DNA of 64,000 nucleotides, taken from the NCBI GenBank assembly GCA_031422675.1, contig JANPMG010000028.1, positions 1 through 64,000 of the forward strand. The letters run 5' to 3'. The stretch is from JAENVU01 sp031422675. GTDB taxonomy: Bacteria > Actinomycetota > Acidimicrobiia > IMCC26256 > JAENVU01. Positions 42,751 through 50,732 of this stretch are shown here, piece by piece. Within the stretch, counting starts at the first letter, position 1. Every line of letters begins with the position of its first letter. Made by a program: the position numbers and the translations under genes. A model generated the notes under the pieces. It had not been told where the DNA came from. It did not search any database and saw nothing but the letters and a program-made list of their open reading frames with translations.

Positions 42751-44370
42751 GTGCAACTGGGTGACCGATACCCCACAGAGACCACCGCCTCGTTGCGGTT
42801 CGCCGTCGCCGCGGGAACGGTCGCCGTCGTCGCATTCGCACTGGTCCTCTACGGCGCGCCCATCCCGCGCCTTTCCGAGGAGCTCTACCTGCCGCTCGCC
42901 CGCCACACCGGCGACTCCTCCTACCTGGCGGGCGACTGGACCATGCGCGGCGCGTTCGGCGAGCACTGGGTCTTCGACCACGCCTTCGGTTGGCTGGCCG
43001 GCGCGGTGCCGATCTCGATTTTCGGCTGGGTCGGCCGGCTCGTGGCGTGGAGTCTCCTGGCCGGTCTCCTCGTCCGGCTCGGTCGCCGCCTCGGCGCATC
43101 GGTGCCGGCCACGATCGCCGGCATCGGACTCTGGCTCTTCGCCAACCAGTCCCCCATCGGCGGGGAATGGATGTTCGGGACCTTCGAGGCCAAGACCGTC
43201 GGCTACTGCCTGCTCCTTGGTGCACTGGTGGCCGCGGTGGACCGACGGGTGGGATGGGCGTTCGTTCTCCTCGGCGCCACCGTGAGCGTTCACCCCGGGG
43301 TCGGGATCTGGGCCGGTGCCGGGCTCGGCCTCACACTCCTGGCACTCCGAGAGACGCGCGCCGCCGCGCTCCGCTGGTCCGGCGTCGGCCTGCTCGTTGC
43401 GATCCCGGGGATCGTCGGCGCGCTCTCCGCCGCGCAGTTCAGCTCGGTGAGTCTCATCCGATTCGTCGTCCTCGAAGCCATTCCCCAACACGCCGATCCG
43501 TTCTTCGGCGGGGCGCGGCTCGCGGGTCCGCAGGTGGTCGTGCGCGCGACGGTCCTGGTTGCGATGTTCGGCGCGAACTGGTGGTGGATGCGACGCGCGC
43601 CGGCGCAGTTCCCCCACCGGGTGCTGTTCGGCGTGCAAGCGGTGACGATGCTCGCGTGTCTCCTCGGCGTGCTTGCCCGGGTCGTGCACTGGTGGTCGTT
43701 CCTACTGTTCGCTCCGTTTCGTGTGGGGCCGCTCGTCGTGCTGTTGATGTTCTTCCTGAACCTCACCCGCGAGATCAGCACGCGCCGTCACGCCGACGCG
43801 TCTCGCCCGTGGTGGACGCGTCCGTCGTGGCGGCTCGCGGCGATGGGCATCGCGCTCGCGACGTTCGTCACGTCGCCGGTCATCGCAGGCCCGCGGATGA
43901 TGGGGCGAACCTACGCCGCCTGGACGAAACCCGATCCCGTCGCCGACGCGTTCACATGGATCCGTGACCACACGCCGCGCTCGACGCGCTGCGTGGTCCC
44001 GATCGACCGCCAAGACGCGTTCCTGCGGACCGAGCGTCCGATCGTGGTCAGTTGGCAGGCGATACGGTACGACGACGTCGGGGAGTGGCAACGCCGCGTC
44101 CTCCAACTCGTGGGTGGCGAGCGCTACTTCCGCGATCCGGACGCGCCGGGACGCATCGCCGGCCGCCGGGGCGCGGACCTCGAGTCGCTTCGTGGCGCCT
44201 ACGACGCGTTGAGCGAGACGGCAATCACCCGCGTGGCGCAGCGCTACCGCGCAACCTGCATCGTGGCCAGCACGCGCTACCGGCTCCCGGTCCGACACCG
44301 CAGTGGCGACGTACGCGTGTACGCGGTGCCCTCCGCAGGAACACGCGAGTCGTCTCGGGGCGGGTCGTAG
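42751..44370 (+). CDS. Polytopic membrane protein, possible GT-C type glycosyltransferase
   Basis: 539 residues from the GTG at 42751, chosen because GGAGG lies 5 nt upstream; an ATG at 42730 is in frame but has no such site. About nine to ten hydrophobic helices spread over ~10-400, with an extracytoplasmic first loop rich in aromatic and charged residues ('LYLPLARHTGDSSYLAGDW') and a soluble C-terminal domain (~410-539, 'FTWIRDHTPRSTRCVVPIDR'). This layout resembles GT-C membrane glycosyltransferases, but I do not recognise a specific family. Divergent neighbour is a glycoside hydrolase, which may hint at shared polysaccharide metabolism. Confidence 0.7.
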   Translation: MQLGDRYPTETTASLRFAVAAGTVAVVAFALVLYGAPIPRLSEELYLPLARHTGDSSYLAGDWTMRGAFGEHWVFDHAFGWLAGAVPISIFGWVGRLVAWSLLAGLLVRLGRRLGASVPATIAGIGLWLFANQSPIGGEWMFGTFEAKTVGYCLLLGALVAAVDRRVGWAFVLLGATVSVHPGVGIWAGAGLGLTLLALRETRAAALRWSGVGLLVAIPGIVGALSAAQFSSVSLIRFVVLEAIPQHADPFFGGARLAGPQVVVRATVLVAMFGANWWWMRRAPAQFPHRVLFGVQAVTMLACLLGVLARVVHWWSFLLFAPFRVGPLVVLLMFFLNLTREISTRRHADASRPWWTRPSWRLAAMGIALATFVTSPVIAGPRMMGRTYAAWTKPDPVADAFTWIRDHTPRSTRCVVPIDRQDAFLRTERPIVVSWQAIRYDDVGEWQRRVLQLVGGERYFRDPDAPGRIAGRRGADLESLRGAYDALSETAITRVAQRYRATCIVASTRYRLPVRHRSGDVRVYAVPSAGTRESSRGGS

Positions 44371-44398
44371 AAGAGCCACCCTCTATCCTCGGCGGCTT

Positions 44399-44475
44399 CG
44401 GGAAGTGGCGCAGCTTGGCAGCGCACCTGCTTTGGGAGCAGGGGGTCGCGGGTTCAAATCCCGCCTTCCCGACCA
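44399..44475 (+). tRNA. tRNA-Pro (TGG)
   Basis: 77 nt including encoded CCA. Acceptor CGGGAAG/CTTCCCG, anticodon stem CCTGC/GCAGG with loop TTTGGGA giving anticodon TGG, T-loop GGTTCAAATC. It follows the membrane protein gene by 28 bp. Confidence 0.96.
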
Positions 44476-44510
44476 TCATGTCTGCGACCCGAAACTCATG
44501 CTTGGGTTTG

Positions 44511-44561
44511 GGATCTGCGTCACGCTGAGCGTGACGTCGCTCCCAATCGCTGCTCGCGGGA
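44511..44561 (+). repeat. 51-bp hairpin-forming direct repeat, copy 1
   Basis: Matches 44593-44643 with one mismatch (offset 82 bp). Contains the perfect hairpin CGTCACGC-TGA-GCGTGACG (8-bp stem). Confidence 0.9.
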
Positions 44562-44592
44562 CTCGGACGTCACTCGAAGAGCGGCTCGTCTC

Positions 44593-44643
44593 GGATCAGC
44601 GTCACGCTGAGCGTGACGTCGCTCCCAATCGCTGCTCGCGGGA
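44593..44643 (+). repeat. 51-bp hairpin-forming direct repeat, copy 2
   Basis: Second copy with the same 8-bp-stem hairpin. The pair could act as a terminator between tRNA-Pro and the convergent gene, though no T-tract is present. Confidence 0.9.
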
Positions 44644-44710
44644 GACATCAACGAACCGCTCAGCATTTCTGTGCGGCATCCGCCGAGTCGGGCCATCTTT
44701 GGATGAGGCC

Positions 44711-45616
44711 CTACACGCGGCCACCATCGGCGTAGGGCGTCATGTCCATCCTCGGGTACCGACATTGCACGTCGGTGAGCGTCTGATCGTTCCAGTAGGG
44801 GTCGCCGATGGCCGGGAAGCCGAACAGCTCGCGCTCGCGGGGTGTTGCCCGTTCCATCATCTCGGTCCAGTGGGGGTCGAGCGAGTGCGTGGGCCAGCCC
44901 ATCCTGTCGGTCCACCGCGGTCCCCAGACCTCGTAGTCGGCGAGCAGCACGAACCGGGCTCGTCCTTCGCCGGTGATCTGCGAGCCGCGGTGGAGAACGT
45001 CGGTGCGGTACGTGAAGAGGGTGCCGGCAGGCCCGGACACGTTCACCTCGGATTCGGCGAACGCGCCGGACTCGATGCCCGTGCCGCCAGCGAAGTCCTC
45101 GTCACCGCCCGTCGGCCAGTACGGACGCGTCGCGCCCGCCTCGAGCGGTACCACCTTGGTGGGCCCGTCTTCCTCGTCGACGTCTGACAGCAAGACCATC
45201 GACGTCATCTGGCGGCCGGGGTCGTCTCGGTTGGGCACCACGAGTGTGTGGTTGACGTAGTCGCGGTGGTGCACCTGGTCGTAGTTGATCGCGCCCGCGT
45301 ACTTGGCCCACAGGATGGCGTTGTACAGGTGAAGGTCGGCTGATCCGAGGAACCGCTCGGCCAGGTCCACGAGGTCGGGGTGGAAGGCCAGCCGGTTGAG
45401 GTCCCACGACTGCCACGGCGCCAGACGTTCCCCTTCGAACTGGCTTCGCGTGTACTCCTGGTGGGCTGACGGGTCGGCGAAGTATTCCTCCGGTCGGGGG
45501 TAGTGCAGCCACAGGGCCTCCTGGGCCGCCCGTAGCTCGTGAGGGGCGAGGAACTCCTCGACGATCGTGAAGCCGCGTTCACGCAGCTCGTGCAGATTGC
45601 GGTCCGGGACCTTCAC
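44711..45616 (-). CDS. Phytanoyl-CoA dioxygenase (PhyH) family protein
   Basis: 301 residues. Fe(II)/2-oxoglutarate oxygenase: 'YDQVHHRDYVNHTLVVP' holds the HxD metal ligands, the distal His is in 'YRTDVLHRGSQITGEGRARF' with the following Arg for 2-oxoglutarate. 'VVPLEAGATRPYWP' is a typical PhyH loop. It is larger than and only distantly similar to the PhyH protein at 6606-7379. Convergent with tRNA-Pro region, isolated from other genes; substrate unknown. Confidence 0.9.
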   Translation of the reverse strand: MKVPDRNLHELRERGFTIVEEFLAPHELRAAQEALWLHYPRPEEYFADPSAHQEYTRSQFEGERLAPWQSWDLNRLAFHPDLVDLAERFLGSADLHLYNAILWAKYAGAINYDQVHHRDYVNHTLVVPNRDDPGRQMTSMVLLSDVDEEDGPTKVVPLEAGATRPYWPTGGDEDFAGGTGIESGAFAESEVNVSGPAGTLFTYRTDVLHRGSQITGEGRARFVLLADYEVWGPRWTDRMGWPTHSLDPHWTEMMERATPRERELFGFPAIGDPYWNDQTLTDVQCRYPRMDMTPYADGGRV

Positions 45617-45715
45617 GGCCGAGACGCTAAGTCAGACGCCGACTGGGACCGCAGGGATTGACCCGGTCGTCCTCACCGGCGGTCTTGAGGCCGTCTCGAC
45701 GTCTCCGGGGTCGCA

Positions 45716-47200
45716 TCAGATGCTCTGATTGACGCGTCGCCAAGCCCTGCGCCAGGAGCCCCGCGCGATCCGCTGATCGTCGGCGAAAGTCTCTGCGATC
45801 GCACCGGCTGCAAACGCTCCGTCGGCGTCGAGATCGTCCGTGGCGGTGGACGCCAGCCATCCGATCGCCACGCTCGCATCATGGTGGTCGCCGAGCACGT
45901 CCAGAAGTTCAGTGAGCCGACGCGCAGCGTGGCGAGCGGACTTTCCGATGATGGGCGCGGTCGCTTCGTATGCGTACCGCGCCTGCTTGGCTCGCTTCCG
46001 AACCGCGTGCAGTTCGGCGTCCGACGGCGCGCGAGGCAGCGCCTTGACGGTAGCCCGCAGTCGCTTCCACGGGTGGCGGTTCAATCGGCGGACCGAATCC
46101 TTGGCCGGCGTGTCGCAACGATTCGCTCGCAGGTGCGGCGACCGGGAGGCGTGGACCAGCTCGTCGAGCAAGATCACGTATCGCCGCGAACGCATGGCGT
46201 CGCGCAACGCAGCCTGGTCTCGATCACGCGCCGCCCGTAGACGATCGGTAATCGCGTGCGCGGCCGGTTGCGCGTCTGACCAGAGCCGGTCGGCGCGAGC
46301 CTCGATCTGGTCGAGGAGTACGTCGGCGTCGCGAACGAACCCAAGCTGCGTGCCAAGCCATTGGAGTTCCGTTCGAAGCGACTCGCTCCAATCCTCGTCG
46401 ATGAGCGTACGAAAGGTGTGGAGATGGGAACGGAGTCTCCGCGTCGCGACTCTCGCGCGGTGGACGCCTTCGGGATCTTCACCACTGCGGACGAGAGCGT
46501 CCTGGTCGATGAGTGATCGGACCGCGGTGCTGATCGATGCCCGGACCAGATCGGTAGTGGTCGAATGACGGTCGAGGGTTGGCGCGGGGACCAGGTCGGG
46601 AGGGGCCGTGGCCGGTTCGCCGAGCACTCGGACGATTTTCGGCAGGCCCGGACTGCGCCCCGCGCCCGCCCTGCGCAGCCGTTTGATGATCCGCGCACTG
46701 ACTGCGAGGTCGCCGCCTTCTGGTGTCTCCACCTCGACCTCACGAAAGTGGATCCTGAGTTCGCCGTCGACAAAGCCGCTCACATCGTCGTCGTCCACTT
46801 CGCAGGCGACACTTCCGTCCTCCGCAGAGATCCGGGTCTTCTCGCGCCGAGTTTCGATCCGAGCTACTTCGGAGAGCGGCTCCGACCGAGCCCACGGCAG
46901 CACCATCTCGAACGCCGCGCTCGGCGGACCGTCGATGTCATCGCCGAAGGCGAGCTCATCTCGCACGAACTCTTCGCCGCCGGCAGTCGCGGGAATCTTG
47001 ACCGTCCAGCCATCGTCGGATCGGAACCGCAGGCTCACCCCCGATCGGGTCAGGCGCAGGTCTGCGGTATCGAAGTAGACGGCCGTCTGAGCGATGGCTT
47101 CGGTCGTCCACGACCCGCATCCAGCCAGCAGTTGCTCGATCGGAGGTACAGGGACGTTCGGATCGATCAACAGCTTCGTCTCACGCTCTCGCATCACCAT
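45716..47200 (-). CDS. CYTH and CHAD domain-containing protein
   Basis: 494 residues from the ATG at 47200 (MVM; the second ATG at 47194 is equivalent). The CYTH domain (~1-200) begins 'RERETKLLID', the ExExK triphosphate-tunnel motif, with 'YFDTADLRLTRSGVSLRFR' next. The CHAD domain (~215-494) is helical with conserved His/Arg: 'GVHRARVATRRLRSHLHTFR' and 'HAVRKRAKQARYAYE'. CYTH binds triphosphates and CHAD binds polyphosphate, so the protein likely associates with polyphosphate granules. Divergent from the SnoaL gene. Confidence 0.93.
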   Translation of the reverse strand: MVMRERETKLLIDPNVPVPPIEQLLAGCGSWTTEAIAQTAVYFDTADLRLTRSGVSLRFRSDDGWTVKIPATAGGEEFVRDELAFGDDIDGPPSAAFEMVLPWARSEPLSEVARIETRREKTRISAEDGSVACEVDDDDVSGFVDGELRIHFREVEVETPEGGDLAVSARIIKRLRRAGAGRSPGLPKIVRVLGEPATAPPDLVPAPTLDRHSTTTDLVRASISTAVRSLIDQDALVRSGEDPEGVHRARVATRRLRSHLHTFRTLIDEDWSESLRTELQWLGTQLGFVRDADVLLDQIEARADRLWSDAQPAAHAITDRLRAARDRDQAALRDAMRSRRYVILLDELVHASRSPHLRANRCDTPAKDSVRRLNRHPWKRLRATVKALPRAPSDAELHAVRKRAKQARYAYEATAPIIGKSARHAARRLTELLDVLGDHHDASVAIGWLASTATDDLDADGAFAAGAIAETFADDQRIARGSWRRAWRRVNQSI

Positions 47201-47267
47201 CAGCGTTCCGTCATTCGGAGCCGTCGAAACCGACGGCTCGGGTCCGCGACCGGACAGGATGACGGGC

Positions 47268-47696
47268 ATGGACTTGCGCGCACGGATTCAGGCTGCGAAC
47301 GACGCCACCTACGCAGCGTGGAACGCCCACGACGCCGATGCCGTCGCCGCCGTCTTCGCAGCTGATGCCGAGGTCGTCGACATCGCGTCGGGGGTCGCCA
47401 CCAACGGTCGCGACGCAATCCGTGCCACTGCGATCGAGCGCTTCCGAGGTTTTCCCGATTTCTCGCTCGAGAAAGTCCGGCTGCTCATCGACGTGGATAA
47501 TCCGGTCCCGGCCAATGCGGATCGGTGGATCATGCGCGGTACGCACACCGGCGTCTTCATCGGGCTGGAACCGACCGGGAAGCCGGTCGAAGTCGGCGGT
47601 GCGACCTTCTCCGAGTTCGACGCCGACGGCCTCGTCGCCCGTGACACGCACTACATCGACCTTGGCGCACTCCTCCGCCAACTCGGGCTGGGTTGA
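47268..47696 (+). CDS. SnoaL-like / nuclear transport factor 2 family protein
   Basis: 142 residues. The ATG at 47268 has AGGA 8 nt upstream. NTF2-like cone: 'AANDATYAAWNAHDADAVAA' helix, 'VATNGRDAIRATAIERFRGF', 'RGTHTGVFIGLEPTGKPVEV' and 'DTHYIDLGALLRQLGL'. These are the ester-cyclase/steroid-isomerase-like SnoaL patterns. Function cannot be fixed; many are stand-alone detoxification or biosynthetic helpers. Confidence 0.85.
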   Translation: MDLRARIQAANDATYAAWNAHDADAVAAVFAADAEVVDIASGVATNGRDAIRATAIERFRGFPDFSLEKVRLLIDVDNPVPANADRWIMRGTHTGVFIGLEPTGKPVEVGGATFSEFDADGLVARDTHYIDLGALLRQLGLG

Positions 47697-47749
47697 CCCG
47701 ACCCGCTCTGCGTGCTGCCGTCGGCGTCCCACCGTGATACGAACTCGAC

Positions 47750-48463
47750 ATGCTGTTCAGCGCCCACGTCGCGACCACGAGCGTTCTCTCGGCCCTCCGC
47801 CGGAAGACGCCCAAACCCGCCGACGTACCGGGCTTACGGTCGGCCAGAACTGCGTCGTGCGCACCCTTCACTCCGGGTGTGCTCCCCCGCCCGCAGCCCG
47901 CACGCGAAGGGATGGTCGCAGCGTGGCAGGACGACGCGTCGCTCGACCGGTTCCTGACCGACCATCCGACGGGTCGTGCCTTCGCCGACGGCTGGCATGT
48001 GCGCATGGAGCTTGTTCGTGCCGCCGGAGTCTGGCCGGGGATCGACGACAACATGGTCCAACTCGCCGGGAACAAGGCGAAGGGGATGACCGGCCCGAGT
48101 GTGGCGATCACGATCGGCACCGCGTATCTCCGCAGTGCGGTCCCGTTCATGCGCGTCAACAGCGGACTCGAGGACCAGTTCCTCGCGACGCCGAGCGGAC
48201 TCTGGGGAACCCAGATGACGAATCTGCCGCAACGGCTCGTGGCCACCCTGACGATCTGGGACAGCGCCGACGCGGCCATCGACTACATCGGATCCGGAGC
48301 ACACGGCGCGGCGGTCGCCGCGCACTACGACCCGGCGAAGGACCCGACGGGCCACACCTTCGTGACCGGCGGCGGCTTCTTCGGCTTCCGGCCGCTTGCA
48401 TCATTCGGCTCGGTCGACGGCAAGAACCCGGTATCCGCGGATTTGCTCAATGGCCGCCTCTAA
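47750..48463 (+). CDS. Conserved protein resembling spheroidene monooxygenase (CrtA-like)
   Basis: 237 residues. Two ferredoxin-like halves: an N-terminal one with 'MVAAWQDDASLDRFL' and a C-terminal one with 'VATLTIWDSADAAIDYIGSG' and 'GAAVAAHY', the arrangement seen in CrtA-like proteins and dimeric alpha-beta monooxygenases. No carotenoid gene is nearby, so the name indicates fold resemblance only. It starts 53 bp after the SnoaL gene on the same strand and may be co-transcribed. Assignment from memory of the family pattern, moderate certainty. Confidence 0.55.
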   Translation: MLFSAHVATTSVLSALRRKTPKPADVPGLRSARTASCAPFTPGVLPRPQPAREGMVAAWQDDASLDRFLTDHPTGRAFADGWHVRMELVRAAGVWPGIDDNMVQLAGNKAKGMTGPSVAITIGTAYLRSAVPFMRVNSGLEDQFLATPSGLWGTQMTNLPQRLVATLTIWDSADAAIDYIGSGAHGAAVAAHYDPAKDPTGHTFVTGGGFFGFRPLASFGSVDGKNPVSADLLNGRL

Positions 48464-48484
48464 CTGACGCGGTTTCCGGCCGAG

Positions 48485-49060
48485 CTACGGCCCTACGATG
48501 CGCTGGCCGAGCGGCGTGAGCCGGTAGCCGACTTCGAGACTTTCGGTGAGACCGAGGGCTTTGAGTTTCCGGACGTCGGCCTTGAAGTCCAGGCGCGGCC
48601 GCTGCACGATCGCCGCGAGTTCGGTCGAGACAACGCCTTCGTGTTCGCCGATGAGTTCGAGAACGGCCCGCGTCCATGGGCCGGTCTTCGAGCGCGTGTC
48701 CATCGCGTCGAGCTTCTTGGTCACGAGCGCGACCTGCTCGTCGGTGGCGGGCGCGTCGACGCGCGCTTCACGCGCGCCGACGACGTGAAACTCGATGCGA
48801 TAGAGCAACGTGTCATCGGCGATCGGACCCGCGTGCGCCGCGCGCGCCCGTAGCGCTTCCCGATCCGGCGCTCCGGCGAGTCTCACGTCGGCCCGGCTGA
48901 TGGCGGCGAACGGCATCATCTCGATGGCGTCGACCTCGATGACCACCGGACCGACCGTGTATCGGCCACCGACCTTCGCGTGCGGTCGCTTCCAGAATCG
49001 GAAGGTCACCGTGATCGCGCCGGAAGCGACGGCAGCGTGCGAGTCCTGCGTGAACTGCAT
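48485..49060 (-). CDS. ASCH/PUA-like domain protein with C-terminal winged-helix-like region
   Basis: 191 residues from the ATG at 49060; the open frame further upstream runs antisense through tRNA-Gly and is not coding. The N-terminal ~100 residues ('MQFTQDSHAAVASGAITVTF', 'RFWKRPHAKVGGRYTVG') match the ASCH (PUA-related) RNA-binding pattern with the 'TxxxRxWKRP' strand. The C-terminal ~80 residues ('GVVSTELAAIVQRPRLDFKA', 'VRKLKALGLTESLEVGYRLT') look like a winged helix. Convergent with the CrtA-like gene. Confidence 0.7.
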   Translation of the reverse strand: MQFTQDSHAAVASGAITVTFRFWKRPHAKVGGRYTVGPVVIEVDAIEMMPFAAISRADVRLAGAPDREALRARAAHAGPIADDTLLYRIEFHVVGAREARVDAPATDEQVALVTKKLDAMDTRSKTGPWTRAVLELIGEHEGVVSTELAAIVQRPRLDFKADVRKLKALGLTESLEVGYRLTPLGQRIVGP

Positions 49061-49114
49061 CGCCCCGAACGCTATGCCCGCATTCGGGGCGCCGCTGCTA
49101 TCTTCGGAAGCCTC

Positions 49115-49188
49115 GCGGGTGTAGCTCAATGGTAGAGCCCCAGCCTTCCAAGCTGGCCATGCCGGTTCGATCCCGGTCACCCGCTCCA
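49115..49188 (+). tRNA. tRNA-Gly (TCC)
   Basis: Acceptor GCGGGTG/CACCCGC, anticodon stem CCAGC/GCTGG with loop CTTCCAA, anticodon TCC; T-loop GGTTCGATCC; CCA encoded at 49186-49188. Confidence 0.96.
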
Positions 49189-49236
49189 ATGCAACCGGCG
49201 GGTCCGGCCGCTCCATCTCTCCCGCGCCGCGTCGGG

Positions 49237-50658
49237 CTACCGGCCGGCGACCGACCGGATGCGCGCCGCAAGACGGGCCGCGATGTCGGCGGTAGCGGCA
49301 AGGTTCCCCGCGCCCGCCGCGGTCCGGAGATCGCGCAGTCCTGCATCGAGTTCATTCTGCGTCGCGGCGTCGAACTCAGATGCGATGCGGTCACGAATCC
49401 ATTCGAGCGTGCCAACTTCGCCCGTGACCCCGGCCGCGTTGTCAGCCGCCGCGTGGACGCGCAGCTGTTGCGAGTGCAGGTGGAAGCGAGCAACGTCGAC
49501 CCGGCCTCCGTATCGCAGCTGGAGGTCGTTCGCGGCCTGCGCGACATCAACCGCGGCTTGGGCCGTCATGCCGGCATTCTGCTGCTTGACCCCGCGCGCA
49601 AGGACACGCAAGGCCTTCGTCATCGTGGCGACCACCCGCGGCGGCTGGTCAGCCTTCACGGCCTTCCACAGCCGGTTGATCCGGCCCAAGGTCGGCGTCG
49701 CCGCGTCCCAGTCTTCGAGTCGGGTGTTCTCGAGGATTCCCCACGCGCTGCTGGACAGCAGCTCGAGCTCGTTCGGAATCTCGGTGCCCACCACATCGGT
49801 CGGCGCCGCGACTGCGAGGGCTTCGGTGTCCGGGCCGTGGCTCGAGTCGAACTCGCCGTACCCGGGTGCAAACACCTTGTTCGAATGCGTGCCGTCGAGG
49901 TGCAGTTCGGACATCACCACCACCCCCGACACCGGCCCGTGCGGACCGTCGACGGTCTGATTGATGGCCTTGACTTCGAGTTCCTCGAACACGATGCCGA
50001 CCACACTCTCCGCACGGAAGACGTCACCAACCTTCGGATTCGCCGGCATGATCATGGCCGCCGGTCCGTCGCGGCCGGCGAGCCACGTTCCCTCAGTGAT
50101 TGCGATCGCACCATTGCGGTAGTCGAAGACGTCCTCGCCGAGATACCAGACCGAACCGTCGTCGGCCTGGGCGTACCGATCGATCGCGACTTCGTCGATC
50201 AGACCGTCGAGGTAGGCCGTGTATTGCGAGATGACAACCTCCACCCGCTGACCATCCCAGTTCACGACGTCGGTCTGAGGAAGGCGCGTGGTCTCCGCTC
50301 GAAATGGCTTCCCGTCGACCACACCCAATAACACCACCGAGTCCAACGTGCTGATCGGGAACAACGGGTTGGTGATGTTCGTCGGATTCGAGAACGTCGG
50401 CCGTTCGAGGTCGACGCGAGCGCTCGTCGGTGAACAGCCACGACCGCTATAGGTGCCACACTCGGTCACCGGCCACACGTCGGCCCGGAATCCGGAGGTG
50501 CGAGCAACGGTTCGGCCGACTCCGGACTGCGGTCGGCTGCGGGTCGCGGTCGCGGCCTCGGTGCGACCGGCACCGGATGCGGCAACTCCGATCGATGCCG
50601 AGGCCACCAACGCTGCCGTGATGCCGGACACCAACGATCGTTTCAGTAGTGATCTCAT
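49237..50658 (-). CDS. Secreted protein of unknown function linked to a two-component system
   Basis: 473 residues from the ATG at 50658 (GGAG five nt upstream). Signal peptide 'MRSLLKRSLVSGITAALVAS' with an Ala-rich cleavage region. The central part (~65-350) is beta-rich: 'NPTNITNPLFPISTLDSVVL', 'YLGEDVFDYRNGAIAITEGT' and 'APGYGEFDSSHG'. The C-terminal ~120 residues are helical. No enzyme motif recognised. It starts 74 bp after the histidine kinase stop on the same strand and is probably part of that operon, hence a candidate output or input of the signalling pair. Confidence 0.75.
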   Translation of the reverse strand: MRSLLKRSLVSGITAALVASASIGVAASGAGRTEAATATRSRPQSGVGRTVARTSGFRADVWPVTECGTYSGRGCSPTSARVDLERPTFSNPTNITNPLFPISTLDSVVLLGVVDGKPFRAETTRLPQTDVVNWDGQRVEVVISQYTAYLDGLIDEVAIDRYAQADDGSVWYLGEDVFDYRNGAIAITEGTWLAGRDGPAAMIMPANPKVGDVFRAESVVGIVFEELEVKAINQTVDGPHGPVSGVVVMSELHLDGTHSNKVFAPGYGEFDSSHGPDTEALAVAAPTDVVGTEIPNELELLSSSAWGILENTRLEDWDAATPTLGRINRLWKAVKADQPPRVVATMTKALRVLARGVKQQNAGMTAQAAVDVAQAANDLQLRYGGRVDVARFHLHSQQLRVHAAADNAAGVTGEVGTLEWIRDRIASEFDAATQNELDAGLRDLRTAAGAGNLAATADIAARLAARIRSVAGR

Positions 50659-50732
50659 TGCGACTCCATTCGTTCGGCTGGTCGGTCGACCGTACGAAGC
50701 GGAAATGAGTCGAAGATGAGAACCGAAGAGTT

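Larger units (their letters stand above)
44476..44710. other. Gene-free stretch after tRNA-Pro with repeats
   Basis: About 235 bp holding the 51-bp hairpin repeat pair at 44511 and 44593. No gene seen. Confidence 0.6.

Noticed and set aside
42602..43689. Long minus-strand frame with low-complexity His/Glu/Arg-rich protein
   Set aside because: Antisense to the membrane protein; no conserved motif, no ribosome site.
44511..44643. CRISPR array
   Set aside because: Only two repeat units 82 bp apart, no spacer series and no cas genes; same reasoning applies to the repeats at 16.0 and 31.7 kb.
48485..49216. Extended form of the ASCH-like protein starting upstream of tRNA-Gly
   Set aside because: The extension reads antisense through the tRNA gene; the internal ATG at 49060 fits the ASCH domain start.
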